A stretch of DNA of 64,000 nt. Origin: Roseomonas acroporae. Its GTDB lineage: Bacteria; Pseudomonadota; Alphaproteobacteria; Acetobacterales; Acetobacteraceae. Shown one piece after another: positions 25,525-34,112 of the stretch (its first letter is position 1; every line of letters begins with the position of its first letter). The notes beneath the pieces were generated by a model. That model worked only from the letters and a program-made list of their open reading frames with translations, did not search any database and was not told where the DNA came from. A program made the translations under genes and the position numbers. The stretch lies in assembly GCF_023223525.1 (NCBI RefSeq), contig NZ_JALPRX010000062.1, positions 1 through 64,000 on the forward strand. The letters are read 5' to 3'.

Positions 25525-26210
25525 TGTCCCAGCTCCTTCGACCAGTTGATGGCAGTGACGTAGATGCCGAGCGGGTTCTTGCGGAGCACGTCGGCGGAGG
25601 TTGGCGGCTGGATCGCGACGGTGAGGATCGCGGTCCAGCGTGAGGTCTCGGCGAGCGCGCCGTCCTGATAGCGGTGCTCGACCCACTCGACCCGGAAGCT
25701 GGACGGCGATGCGCGGATCACGCTCGAGACGTCGATGGCGATCTGCTGGTGGCCCAGCTTGGCGAAGGGGTCGTTCGCCCGGGCGTAGTCGTTGAGCGCC
25801 TGCGAGCCCGAGGTGGTGGTGAAGTCGTAGGCCTGCAGCCAGTTCTGCCGCACGATGATCGGATCGGCCGGCAGCGAGCGGACCATTTCGATGAAATGGG
25901 CGAGATACCAGGCGATCTCCGGATCGCTCGGGGCATAGTCGGCCGTGGCCGGCGCGACAGCCTGCGCCTGGCCGAGCTTGTCGACCTGCACCACCCAGGG
26001 GACGATGCTGCCGTGGTTGGTCTGCCAGACCAGGCCACCGGCCAGACCCATCGAAAGCGCGAGTGAGCCGAAGGCCATCAGCCGCCAGTTCTTCGCCTGC
26101 ACGCGGGCCGAACCAATTCGCTCATCCCAAGCTTGGGCGGCGCGCTGGTAGGGGGTCTCGGGTTCGGGGGTACGGCCGTAGCGGACCGTGGATCGGCGAA
26201 AGAGCGCCAT
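25521..26210 (-). CDS. trbF: Conjugal transfer protein TrbF (VirB8 family)
   Basis: 229 aa. One transmembrane helix near residue 45-65 (LMAFGSLALSMGLAGGLVWQ) is followed by the NTF2-like periplasmic VirB8 domain (WYLAHFIEMVRSLPADPIIVRQNWLQAYDF) ending NPLGIYVTAINWSKEL. It is the assembly factor of the T4SS inner-membrane complex. Its start ATG lies 3 bp after the trbL stop. Confidence 0.93.
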   Translation of the reverse strand: MALFRRSTVRYGRTPEPETPYQRAAQAWDERIGSARVQAKNWRLMAFGSLALSMGLAGGLVWQTNHGSIVPWVVQVDKLGQAQAVAPATADYAPSDPEIAWYLAHFIEMVRSLPADPIIVRQNWLQAYDFTTTSGSQALNDYARANDPFAKLGHQQIAIDVSSVIRASPSSFRVEWVEHRYQDGALAETSRWTAILTVAIQPPTSADVLRKNPLGIYVTAINWSKELGQ

Positions 26211-26213
26211 TGT

Positions 26214-27563
26214 CTATTCTCCCGAAAGATCGACGGAATGGCCGCCGCCGTGGCTGTCACCGGACCTGAGGACGTGCGCCGCGGTGGTCGCGCCCTGGTG
26301 GATCGATTGATTGCGTCGCATCCGCTGCGCCCAAGCGGGAGGACTGGATCCGCTCGAACTCGGCGTAGGGGCGGCCGCCTCGCCGCCGCCGACGGTGCCT
26401 TGGGTCGAGGAGCCGCCCGTGGCCGCGAAACTGGACCTCGCGCCGGCGGCGAAGCTGTCGCGCATCGAGCCCGCGGCCTGAGCCGCCGCGCGCCGCATTG
26501 GCGCTGAGGCCGCCGCCGCCACGGCCCGACCGACACCGCCAAGACCAGCGGCCATGCCCGACGCGCCGGACCGGCCGGCGGAGGCCAGGCTGTAGGAGGA
26601 AGAGGCGCCACCGGCCATCGCCGCACCACCACGGGCCGCGGCGGCCGTCCCAGAGGCTGCCGCCATCGCTCCCCTTCCGGCGAGGCCAAGCGCGCCAGCG
26701 CCGGCCATGGCAGTACCGGCGACGGCAAGGCCAGTGCCGACGGCAGCGCCCGCGCCGAGTTGCGGCGCGCCGGAGACGAGGCCCGTGGCGATGCCGGGCC
26801 CAAAGATGCCGAGGCCCAGCATGGCCAGCGCCGCGAGCACGACGGACAGCGCCTGCTCGATGGTCGGCTGGCCGCCGGCATAGGTCTGGGTGAACTGCGA
26901 GAAGAGGCCGGTGCCGATTCCGACGATGACGGCGAGCACCATGACCTTCACGCCGGAAGCGACGATGTTGCCGAGCACCTTCTCGGCAAGGAAGGCGGTC
27001 TTGTTGAAGAGGGCGAAGGGGATGAGGATGAAGCCGGCGAGCGTCGTCAGCTTGAACTCGATCAGCGTGACGAAGAGCTGCACCGCCAGGATGAAGAAGG
27101 CGATCAGCACCAGCAGCCACGACACCATCAGGACCGCGATCTGGACGAAGTTCGCGAAGAAGCTGGTGAAGCCCATCATCTGGCTCGCCGCGTCGAGCAG
27201 CGGTTGGCCGGCGTCGAGACCGACCTGGGCGAGATGGCCGGGCTGCAGAAATGTGGCGGTCGAGATCGTTGAGCCGCCAGCTTTCAGGCCGAGGCCCGCG
27301 AAGCTGTTGAAGACAATGGCGGAGAGGTTGTTGAAGTTGGTGATGATGAAGGCGAAGAAGCCGATGTAGAGGGTCTTCTTCACCAGGCGCTGGAGAATGT
27401 CTTCGTCGGCGCCCCATGCCCAGAACAGGCCCGCCAACGTGATGTCGATGACGATCAGCGTCGAGGAAAGATAGGCGACCTCGCCCTTGATCAGGCCGAA
27501 GCCGGAATCGATGTAGGTCGTGAAGGTGTTGAGGAAGGTGTCGATGACGCCGACGTTGTTCAT
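26214..27563 (-). CDS. trbL: P-type conjugal transfer protein TrbL (VirB6 family)
   Basis: 449 aa. The first ~270 residues contain at least five transmembrane helices (LLVLIAFFILAVQLFVTLIEFKL and similar). The rest is a long Ala/Gly/Ser-rich tail (about 270-449), normal for TrbL. It forms part of the inner-membrane channel. A 4-bp overlap joins it to the upstream trbK-alt. Confidence 0.92.
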   Translation of the reverse strand: MNNVGVIDTFLNTFTTYIDSGFGLIKGEVAYLSSTLIVIDITLAGLFWAWGADEDILQRLVKKTLYIGFFAFIITNFNNLSAIVFNSFAGLGLKAGGSTISTATFLQPGHLAQVGLDAGQPLLDAASQMMGFTSFFANFVQIAVLMVSWLLVLIAFFILAVQLFVTLIEFKLTTLAGFILIPFALFNKTAFLAEKVLGNIVASGVKVMVLAVIVGIGTGLFSQFTQTYAGGQPTIEQALSVVLAALAMLGLGIFGPGIATGLVSGAPQLGAGAAVGTGLAVAGTAMAGAGALGLAGRGAMAAASGTAAAARGGAAMAGGASSSYSLASAGRSGASGMAAGLGGVGRAVAAAASAPMRRAAAQAAGSMRDSFAAGARSSFAATGGSSTQGTVGGGEAAAPTPSSSGSSPPAWAQRMRRNQSIHQGATTAAHVLRSGDSHGGGHSVDLSGE

Positions 27564-27886
27564 CGCGCCTCTCCTGAAGAGGGGGTGGCCGGCGCGACAG
27601 CGGCTGGGGGCGATGGCGGCAGCGGCCGCGCCGGCCTGCCGAAGAAGCGCCGGCGGTTCTCCTCCCAGACCGCCACGCAGCGCGCGTCCTCGGCATCCGC
27701 TGGGCCGAGCGCGCTGCAGCGATGCAGCTCGGCCGTGAGGTCATCGGTGGCTGGAGCGGTGACGGTCGGAGGAGGTTCAGCGACCGGCGCCGCGGGACGC
27801 CGGTTGATCGCCGCGAGGGCCGCGACGAAGCACGCGATCAGAGCGACGATCGCGGCGGCGCGGAAGATGTCCGACCGGCCCAGCAC
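27560..27886 (-). CDS. Putative entry exclusion protein TrbK-alt
   Basis: 108 aa. An N-terminal hydrophobic segment (AAAIVALIACFVAALAAI) is followed by a Pro-rich stretch and a short domain with HRCSALGPADAEDARCVAVWEENRRRFF, the two-cysteine pattern of TrbK-alt. Position between trbJ and trbL is that of the entry-exclusion lipoprotein in related trb operons, so it probably blocks redundant transfer into the host. Confidence 0.82.
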   Translation of the reverse strand: MLGRSDIFRAAAIVALIACFVAALAAINRRPAAPVAEPPPTVTAPATDDLTAELHRCSALGPADAEDARCVAVWEENRRRFFGRPARPLPPSPPAAVAPATPSSGEAR

Positions 27887-27895
27887 CAGCGCGCC

Positions 27896-28633
27896 TCAGT
27901 TGCCGCTGAACATGGTGACGTTGCCAGGCTGGTAGCCGCTGCGCGTCGAGAAGGTCTTGTAGTTCTGCTGGCCTTGCGCTTCGGCTGCGGCGACGCGCGC
28001 CTGCTCCAGCGCGTCGGCACGGCCTTTCGCCGACAACACGGCGACGACGTCGGAGAGCTGCTGGGATTGCAGGGCCAAAAGCTGGTTGCCGGCTTGCGCC
28101 GCTTGGAGCGCGCCGGTGGCATTCTGGCTGGCCGAGACGAGCGAGGTCATGGCGCTGGAATTGGTCGGGATATTGCCGACCACCCCCGCCTGAACCTTCA
28201 GGCTGTCCTCGAAAGCCGCGACGGAATTTTGCCAACGCTGCTGAGCATTGGCGACCATCGTCGTGGTCGAGCCCGTACCCGCTGCGCTGCCATAGCTGGT
28301 CGAATAAGCCTGCTCGATCCGCTGGACGTTGAAGGCGATGTTTTGCGCTTGACCGAGCAGCGACTGGGTCTGTGCGATCGACGACTGAAGCTGGGTCAGC
28401 GTCGACATCGGCAGGTTGGCGAGATTGCGCGCCTGGTTGACCAGGCTCGTTGCCTGATTGGTCAACATCTGAATCTGGTTGTTGATCTGCTGCAGCTCAC
28501 GCGCCGCCGTCAGCACGTTCTGGCTGAAATTGGTCGGGTCGTAGACGATCCATTGCGCCGAGGCCGGCGGCACGGCGACGGCCAGGGACAGCACGACGGC
28601 GCTTGCCGCCGCCAGATGGCGCAGCTTGATCAT
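27896..28633 (-). CDS. trbJ: P-type conjugal transfer protein TrbJ (VirB5 family)
   Basis: 245 aa with signal peptide cut after PPASA, then QWIVYDPTNFSQNVLTAARELQQINNQIQML, the classic TrbJ N-terminus. Long amphipathic helices fit VirB5-like pilus-tip or adhesin subunits. It overlaps trbE by 4 bp. Confidence 0.94.
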   Translation of the reverse strand: MIKLRHLAAASAVVLSLAVAVPPASAQWIVYDPTNFSQNVLTAARELQQINNQIQMLTNQATSLVNQARNLANLPMSTLTQLQSSIAQTQSLLGQAQNIAFNVQRIEQAYSTSYGSAAGTGSTTTMVANAQQRWQNSVAAFEDSLKVQAGVVGNIPTNSSAMTSLVSASQNATGALQAAQAGNQLLALQSQQLSDVVAVLSAKGRADALEQARVAAAEAQGQQNYKTFSTRSGYQPGNVTMFSGN

Positions 28634-31068
28634 GATGACGTCTCCAGGTTGGTCAGTTCAGGAATGAGATCGGCGGCCCAGAGAAGCTCGCGATCGGCGA
28701 GCCAGGTGGGCGTGAAGGCCTCACGGCCGCGCTCGGCGATGACACGCTCAATTGCGGCGTGGTCTTGCTTGGAAGATGCGGCACAGAACGCTAGCGCGAC
28801 CGGCCCGAGCCCGAGCTCGAACAGCCGGTTGCCACGGCGGGATTGGCAGTAGTAGTCGCGCTTCGGCGTGGCGCGCGCGAGAATCTCGATTTGGCGATCG
28901 TTGAGGCCGAAGCGCCGGTAGATCGCCGTGATCTGCGGCTCGATCGCGCGTTCGTTCGGCAGGAAGATGCGTGTCGGGCAGCTCTCGACGATGGCGGGCG
29001 CGATGCTGCTGCCGTCGATGTCCGAGAGCGATTGCGTGGCGAAGACGACGGAGGCGTTCTTCTTACGCAGCGTCTTCAGCCATTCGCGAAGCTGCTGCGC
29101 GAAAGCCGGGTCGTCGAGGACGAGCCAGCCTTCGTCGATGATCAGCAGAGTCGGCCGGCCGTCGAGGCGGCCTTCGATGCGGTGGAACAGGTAGGTGAGC
29201 ACAGCGGGTGCAGCGCCCGCGCCAATCAGGCCCTCGGTCTCAAACGCCTGTACGGTGGCGGTGCCGAGTTGCTCGCTCTCGGCGTCGAGCAGCCGGCCGG
29301 AGGGACCGCCGACGCAGTACGGTTGCAGCGCTTGCTTCAGCGCCGTCGATTGCAGCAACACGGCGAGGCCGGTGATCGTGCGCTCGCCCACTGGAGACGA
29401 CGCGAGCGACGTCAGCGCCGACCAGACATGCTCCTTGGCGGTCGGATCGATCGTGACGCCTTCCTTGGCGAGGATCGCCGCCACCCATTCGGCCGCCCAG
29501 GCTCGCTCGGCCTGGTCATCGATCCGCGCAAGCGGTTGGAGGGACACCGAATGCTCCGACCCAGCCGACAAGCTACCGCCGAGGTCGTGCCAGTCGCCGC
29601 CCATCGCGAGCGCTGCGGTGCGGATCGAGCCACCGAAATCGAAGGCGAAGATCTGGTTGTTCCGGTAGCGCCGGAACTGCATCGCCATCAGGGCTAGAAG
29701 CACGGACTTGCCCGCGCCGGTCGGGCCGACGATCAGTGTATGGCCGACGTCGCCGACATGGAGGCTCAGCCGGAACGGCGTCGAGCCTTCGGTCTTGCCG
29801 AACAGCAGCGGCGGCGCCTGGAAATGCTCGTCGCGTGCCGGCCCCGCCCAGACCGCCGATAGTGGGATCATGTGGGCGAGATTCAGTGTCGAGACCGGCG
29901 GCTGGCGGACGTTGGCGTAGGCATGGCCGGGGACCGAGCCGAGCCAGGCCTCCAGCGCGTTCACCCCTTCCGGCATGCAGGTGAAGTCGCGGCCCTGGAT
30001 CACCTTCTCGATAAGGCGCAGCTTCTCCGCTGCGAGGCCGGCGTCTTCGTCCCAGACGGTGACAGTGGCGGTGACATAGGCCTGGCCCACATCGTCGGAG
30101 CCCAGCTCCTGAAGCGCGAGGTCCGCGTCGGCCGCCTTGTTGGCTGCATCGCTATCGACCAGCGTCGAGGCCTCGTTGGTCATCACCTCTTTGACGATGG
30201 CGGCGATGGACTTGCGCTTGGCGAACCATTGCCGCCGGATCTTGGTCAGCAGCTTCACCGCCTCGGTCTTGTCGAGGAGGATCGCACGGGTCGACCAGCG
30301 ATACGGAAAGGCGAGCCGGTTCAGCTCGTCGAGGATGCCGGGATGAGTCGTGGTCGGGAATCCGACCACGGTGAGTGTCCGCAGATGATGGGCGCCGAGC
30401 CGCGGCTCAAGTCCGCCGGCGAGCGGCTCGTCAGCGAGCAGCGCATCGAGGTGCATCGGCGTCTCGGGGACGCGCACGCGCTGCTGCCGTGTTGAGATCG
30501 TCGAGTGCAGATAGGTCAGCGTGTCGCCGTCATCGAGCCAATCGACCTCGGGCATGAACCCTTCGACCAGTTGCAGGACGCGGTTGGTCCGATCGACGAA
30601 GCCGTGCAGCAGCTCCCACGGATCGACACCTGTCTGCGACCGGCCTTCATAGAGCCAGCCTTCCACACGTGAGGCGTCCTCGGCCGGCGGGAGCCAGACG
30701 AAGGTCAGGTAGTACCGGCTCTCGAAGTGGGCGCCCGCCTCCTCGAAGGCGTCCTGCCGTTCGAGATCGACCAGGGCCGATGCCGGATCAGGAAACGTCG
30801 AATGCGGATAGGTCTGGGCGGCGATCCGCTGCGCCTCGACGAAGATCGCCCAGCCGGAGCCGAGCCGACGCAGCGCGTTGTTCAGCCGTGCGATGACGCC
30901 TACCAGCTCGGCCGGCGTCGCGCTGTCGAGGTCCGGTCCGCGAAAACGGGCGCTGCGCTGGAACGAGCCGTCCTTGTTGAGGACGACACCCTCACCGACG
31001 AGAGCGGCCCAGGGCAGGAAGTCGGCCAGGCCGGCAGGACGATGGCGGTATTCGGCAAGATTCAGCAT
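28630..31068 (-). CDS. trbE: Conjugal transfer ATPase TrbE (VirB4 family)
   Basis: 812 aa from ATG 31068, where MLNLAEYRHRPAGLADFLPW begins; the longer frame upstream overlaps trbD. Walker A GPTGAGKS lies near residue 450 and Walker B LLIIDEGWLVLDDP follows. The N-terminal CagE/TrbE domain (residues 180-390) is present. It energises pilus assembly and substrate passage at the inner membrane. Full length for the family. Confidence 0.95.
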   Translation of the reverse strand: MLNLAEYRHRPAGLADFLPWAALVGEGVVLNKDGSFQRSARFRGPDLDSATPAELVGVIARLNNALRRLGSGWAIFVEAQRIAAQTYPHSTFPDPASALVDLERQDAFEEAGAHFESRYYLTFVWLPPAEDASRVEGWLYEGRSQTGVDPWELLHGFVDRTNRVLQLVEGFMPEVDWLDDGDTLTYLHSTISTRQQRVRVPETPMHLDALLADEPLAGGLEPRLGAHHLRTLTVVGFPTTTHPGILDELNRLAFPYRWSTRAILLDKTEAVKLLTKIRRQWFAKRKSIAAIVKEVMTNEASTLVDSDAANKAADADLALQELGSDDVGQAYVTATVTVWDEDAGLAAEKLRLIEKVIQGRDFTCMPEGVNALEAWLGSVPGHAYANVRQPPVSTLNLAHMIPLSAVWAGPARDEHFQAPPLLFGKTEGSTPFRLSLHVGDVGHTLIVGPTGAGKSVLLALMAMQFRRYRNNQIFAFDFGGSIRTAALAMGGDWHDLGGSLSAGSEHSVSLQPLARIDDQAERAWAAEWVAAILAKEGVTIDPTAKEHVWSALTSLASSPVGERTITGLAVLLQSTALKQALQPYCVGGPSGRLLDAESEQLGTATVQAFETEGLIGAGAAPAVLTYLFHRIEGRLDGRPTLLIIDEGWLVLDDPAFAQQLREWLKTLRKKNASVVFATQSLSDIDGSSIAPAIVESCPTRIFLPNERAIEPQITAIYRRFGLNDRQIEILARATPKRDYYCQSRRGNRLFELGLGPVALAFCAASSKQDHAAIERVIAERGREAFTPTWLADRELLWAADLIPELTNLETSS

Positions 31069-31075
31069 GGCGGCC

Positions 31076-31351
31076 TCACACCCCCAGATGTGCGGGGTAG
31101 CGAAGGTGCCGGCGGACCACGTCGACAAACTGCGGGTCGCGCTTCGCCGCCCAGACGGCGGCGGCGTGCCCAACGGCCCAGATCAGTGCGCCGGGTATCC
31201 AGAGCCGCAGGCCGAGCGCGATCGCCGCCGCGAGCGTGCCGTTGGCGATCGCGACGGTCCGCGGCGCCCCGCCCATCAGGATCGGGTCGGTGAGGGCGCG
31301 GTGGACCGGCGCGAAAAAGCCGGGCACGTCGGGATCGACGATCGCGGCCAT
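31076..31351 (-). CDS. trbD: Conjugal transfer protein TrbD (VirB3 family)
   Basis: 91 aa from ATG 31351, which shares one base with the trbC stop. VPGFFAPVHRALTDPILMGGAPRTVAIAN is the VirB3/TrbD signature, followed by two transmembrane segments. It is a small inner-membrane partner of TrbE. Confidence 0.92.
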   Translation of the reverse strand: MAAIVDPDVPGFFAPVHRALTDPILMGGAPRTVAIANGTLAAAIALGLRLWIPGALIWAVGHAAAVWAAKRDPQFVDVVRRHLRYPAHLGV

Positions 31352-31692
31352 CAGATCAGCGCTCCGCCGGAGAAGCTGAAGAACGACAGGAAGAAGCTCG
31401 ACGCGGCGAAGGCGATGCTCAGACCAAAGACGATCTGGATCAGGCGGCGAAAGCCGCCCGACGTGTCGCCGAAGGCGAGTGTCAGGCCGGTCACGGTGAT
31501 GATGATGACCGAGATAATCTTGGCGACCGGGCCCTGCACCGACTCCAGGATCGAGTTGAGCGGCGTTTCCCACGGCATCGAAGAGCCGGAGGCATAGGCG
31601 GCGGGCGCGAAAGCCAGTGTGAGCGTGGTCAGCGTGACCAGCTCGACGAGGCGGCGGCGGGAATGGCGAGCGACGGCGAGAACGCGGCTCAT
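31351..31692 (-). CDS. trbC: Conjugal transfer pilin TrbC (VirB2 family)
   Basis: 113 aa from ATG 31692, overlapping the trbB stop by 4 bp. A long signal sequence (to about APAAYASG) is followed by two transmembrane helices separated by GDTSGGFRRL, the pilin arrangement. It would be processed and perhaps cyclised by the TraF-like peptidase at 41280-41825. Confidence 0.92.
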   Translation of the reverse strand: MSRVLAVARHSRRRLVELVTLTTLTLAFAPAAYASGSSMPWETPLNSILESVQGPVAKIISVIIITVTGLTLAFGDTSGGFRRLIQIVFGLSIAFAASSFFLSFFSFSGGALI

Positions 31693-32702
31693 GAGGGATC
31701 TCCGAGGGACAAGGGGTCGCCGCCCGCCCCGGCGGACTGAAGGCAGTAATCGCCGGTGGCGGGATCGAGACCGGCGACGAGAGCGAGTTCGGAGAGGCGG
31801 CGCTCTGAGCCGCGGCCGCGCAGCACCGCGACGAGATCGATGGTCTCGGCGATCAGCGCCTTGGGGACGGTGACGACGGCTTCCTGGATGAGCTGTTCGA
31901 GACGACGGATCGCGCCGAGCGCAGTGCCGGCGTGGATCGTGCCGATCCCGCCGGGGTGGCCAGTGCCCCAGGCCTTCAGGAGATCGAGCGCTTCGGCGCC
32001 GCGGACCTCGCCGATCGGGATGCGATCGGGCCGAAGGCGCAGCGAGGACCGGACAAGGTCCGATAGCGAGGCGACGCCATCCTTGGTGCGCATCGCGACC
32101 AGGTTCGGCGCGCGGCATTGAAGCTCGCGGGTGTCCTCTATCAGCACCACGCGGTCACTCGTGCCGGCGATCTCGGCCAGGAGCGCGTTCGTGAGCGTCG
32201 TCTTGCCCGTGCCGGTGCCGCCAGCGACGAGGATGTTTTTGCGCGACGCGACGGCCCCGCGCAGCAACGCCGCTTGAACAGCGGTCATGGTGCCAGCGTC
32301 GACATAGTCGTCGAGGGTGAAGACGGCGACGGCGGGCTTGCGGATGGCGAAGGCTGGCGCCGTGACGACGGGCGGCAGCAGCCCTTCGAACCGTTCTCCC
32401 GTCTCGGGCAACTCGGCCGAGACGCGCGGGCGCTCCGCGTGGACCTCGGCGCCGACGTGGTGCGCCACGAGGCGCACGATCCGCTCGCCATCGGCGGCCG
32501 ACAGCGTGCGGCCGCTATCCTCGAGGCCGCCGGAAAGCCGATCGATCCAGAGCCGGCCGTCGGGATTGAGCATCACCTCGACGATCGACGGGTCTTCGAG
32601 AAAGGCGGCGATGGCCGGGCCGAGCGCGGTGCGCAGCATGCGCGCACCGCGTGAGAAGGCCTCGGAATGGAGCGGAGCAGCCGCCACGATCGTCCCCATC
32701 AT
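31689..32702 (-). CDS. trbB: Conjugal transfer ATPase TrbB (VirB11 family)
   Basis: 337 aa hexameric traffic ATPase. Walker A GGTGTGKT (161-168), Asp box [11 protein letters not shown], Walker [17 protein letters not shown] and the His box [15 protein letters not shown] are all seen. It heads the trb operon. The start lacks a clear Shine-Dalgarno because a perfect inverted repeat abuts it; a later ATG at codon 22 is possible but would lose conserved N-terminal residues. Confidence 0.95.
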   Translation of the reverse strand: MMGTIVAAAPLHSEAFSRGARMLRTALGPAIAAFLEDPSIVEVMLNPDGRLWIDRLSGGLEDSGRTLSAADGERIVRLVAHHVGAEVHAERPRVSAELPETGERFEGLLPPVVTAPAFAIRKPAVAVFTLDDYVDAGTMTAVQAALLRGAVASRKNILVAGGTGTGKTTLTNALLAEIAGTSDRVVLIEDTRELQCRAPNLVAMRTKDGVASLSDLVRSSLRLRPDRIPIGEVRGAEALDLLKAWGTGHPGGIGTIHAGTALGAIRRLEQLIQEAVVTVPKALIAETIDLVAVLRGRGSERRLSELALVAGLDPATGDYCLQSAGAGGDPLSLGDPS

Positions 32703-32704
32703 TG

Positions 32705-32727
32705 GCCAATCGCGACACGCGATTGGC
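32705..32727 (-). promoter_or_regulatory. Perfect inverted repeat at the trbB start (candidate trb operator)
   Basis: GCCAATCGCG (32705-32714), 3-nt loop, CGCGATTGGC (32718-32727). It lies 2 bp before the trbB start codon, where the ribosome site should be. It could be a repressor site, for example for the CopG-type protein, or an mRNA hairpin that limits translation. The rest of the gap to merR (to 32859) shows no gene. Confidence 0.55.
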
Positions 32728-32859
32728 GACGGGGATGATTAGAAGAGGCAATAAATGGGGCGATTCAACAAGGTTTTACGTGGCGTAGCAGAGCGGCGTA
32801 GAGGAGAGAAAAAATACTTGCTGAATCGCAATCGCATTCAACGGCTGAACCCCCGCCAC

Positions 32860-33288
32860 CTACCTGGCGCGGTGATCCCGGAACAACGAATCGATCAAAG
32901 GACAGTCGGGTCGCGTTCCGTCGCCGCACTGCGCAACGACGTCCTTCAACACGCGCTCCATACGTCTCAAATCGGCGATCTTCGCCCGCACATCTGCCAA
33001 GTGGGTCACTGCGAGTCGGCTCGCTTCCGCGCAAAGCTGTTCTCGTTCGTCCGCCAAACGTAAGAGGGCACGAATTTCCTCAAGCGAGAACCCGAGTTCG
33101 CGCGCGCGGAGCACGAATCGGAGGCGACGTTCATGGGCCCCGTCATAGCTGCGATAGCCGGTGGCGGTGCGTGGCGGCGGCGGCAAGAGGCCGACCTTCT
33201 CGTAATAGCGGACGGTTTCGAGATTGGCTCCGGTCCGCCGGGCCAGCTCCGCGCGCTGAAGGCCCTTCGATGGCTTCGCCATGTCCAT
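32860..33288 (-). CDS. merR: Mercury-type MerR transcriptional regulator
   Basis: 142 aa from ATG 33288 (AAGG 8 bases upstream; ATG 33282 is an alternative). The N-terminal helix-turn-helix reads ELARRTGANLETVRYYEKVGLLPPPPRTATGYRSYD, followed by the dimerisation helix. Cysteines fit Hg(II) binding: one in REQLCAEAS and a pair in CGDGTRPDCP. It is divergent from merT, with the operator between. It represses without mercury and untwists the promoter with mercury. Confidence 0.88.
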   Translation of the reverse strand: MDMAKPSKGLQRAELARRTGANLETVRYYEKVGLLPPPPRTATGYRSYDGAHERRLRFVLRARELGFSLEEIRALLRLADEREQLCAEASRLAVTHLADVRAKIADLRRMERVLKDVVAQCGDGTRPDCPLIDSLFRDHRAR

Positions 33289-33298
33289 GAAAAATGCC

Positions 33299-33329
33299 TT
33301 GACCCTGTAGTGACTACAGACTGCAGGAT
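33299..33329 (+). promoter_or_regulatory. MerR-type mer promoter/operator
   Basis: TTGACC (33299-33304) and CAGGAT (33324-33329) are separated by 19 bp, the over-long spacer typical of MerR-activated promoters. The spacer holds a perfect dyad CTGTAGT-g-ACTACAG (33305-33319). It drives merT-merP-merA. Confidence 0.75.
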
Positions 33330-33366
33330 TGCCTGAGATCGAATTCGCAAGCAACGGGAGCTTATC

Positions 33367-33750
33367 ATGAGCGATGCGACAGCTTCGGCTTCGCCGCAGG
33401 GCGAGCGGGCGACGGCGTCTCGCTGGCTGGCCGTGGGCGGCATATTGGGCGCGCTAGGCGCGGCTTCGTGCTGCATCATTCCCTTTGCGCTGTTCCTTGC
33501 CGGCGTCAGCGGCGCCTGGATCGGCACCCTAACGGCGCTGGAACCTTACCAGCCGATTTTCGCGGCCATCTCGCTGGCTTTCATCGGCGCCGGCGCCTGT
33601 CGGCTGCGGAAGAAGCGGCAGATTGCCTGCGCCGACGGCTACTGCGCCACGCCTCGGTCGGATCGCATCGCCAGGATCGGCCTCGTCGTTGCCGCGACGC
33701 TGGTCGTCATCGCGGTCGGGTTCCCTTACGCGGCGCGGTATTTCCTGTGA
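33367..33750 (+). CDS. merT: Mercuric transport protein MerT
   Basis: 127 aa with three hydrophobic segments. The vicinal cysteine pair in TM1 (AASCCIIPFALF) accepts Hg(II) from MerP, and a cytosolic loop has further cysteines (IACADGYCA). It carries Hg(II) across the inner membrane to MerA. GGGAGC precedes the ATG. Confidence 0.9.
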   Translation: MSDATASASPQGERATASRWLAVGGILGALGAASCCIIPFALFLAGVSGAWIGTLTALEPYQPIFAAISLAFIGAGACRLRKKRQIACADGYCATPRSDRIARIGLVVAATLVVIAVGFPYAARYFL

Positions 33751-33779
33751 ACGCACCGCAACGCCAGAAGGAGAGAGGC

Positions 33780-34088
33780 ATGAAGAAAACGCTTGGGATG
33801 TTGGTGGCGCTCGGTCTGTTCGCCGCCCCCCTCGCCGCCCGGGCGGGCGAGGCCACCGTCGTGCTCACTGTTCACCACGCCGGCTGCGTGCTGTGCGGGC
33901 CGATCGTTAAACGCACGCTCGCCCATGTCAAAGGCGTCAGTGGCGTCACCGTCACTCAGGCGAATGGCGACGCCGATGTCACTGCGACCATCAGCTACGA
34001 TCCCGCCGTCCCCTCGCCGCAAGCGATGATCAGGGCCACGACTGGCCAGGGTTATCCGGCCGAGGTCGCCAAGGCTGCGAAGGGCTGA
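33780..34088 (+). CDS. merP: Periplasmic mercury-binding protein MerP
   Basis: 102 aa with signal peptide MKKTLGMLVALGLFAAPLAA (cut near ARA). The heavy-metal-associated fold has GCVLC in place of the usual GMTCxxC (VHHAGCVLCGPIVK), so it still has a CxxC pair but lacks the GMT. It binds Hg(II) in the periplasm and hands it to MerT. GGAGAGAGGC precedes the ATG. Confidence 0.88.
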   Translation: MKKTLGMLVALGLFAAPLAARAGEATVVLTVHHAGCVLCGPIVKRTLAHVKGVSGVTVTQANGDADVTATISYDPAVPSPQAMIRATTGQGYPAEVAKAAKG

Positions 34089-34112
34089 GGCCGCGAAACC
34101 GAGAGCGAAAAC

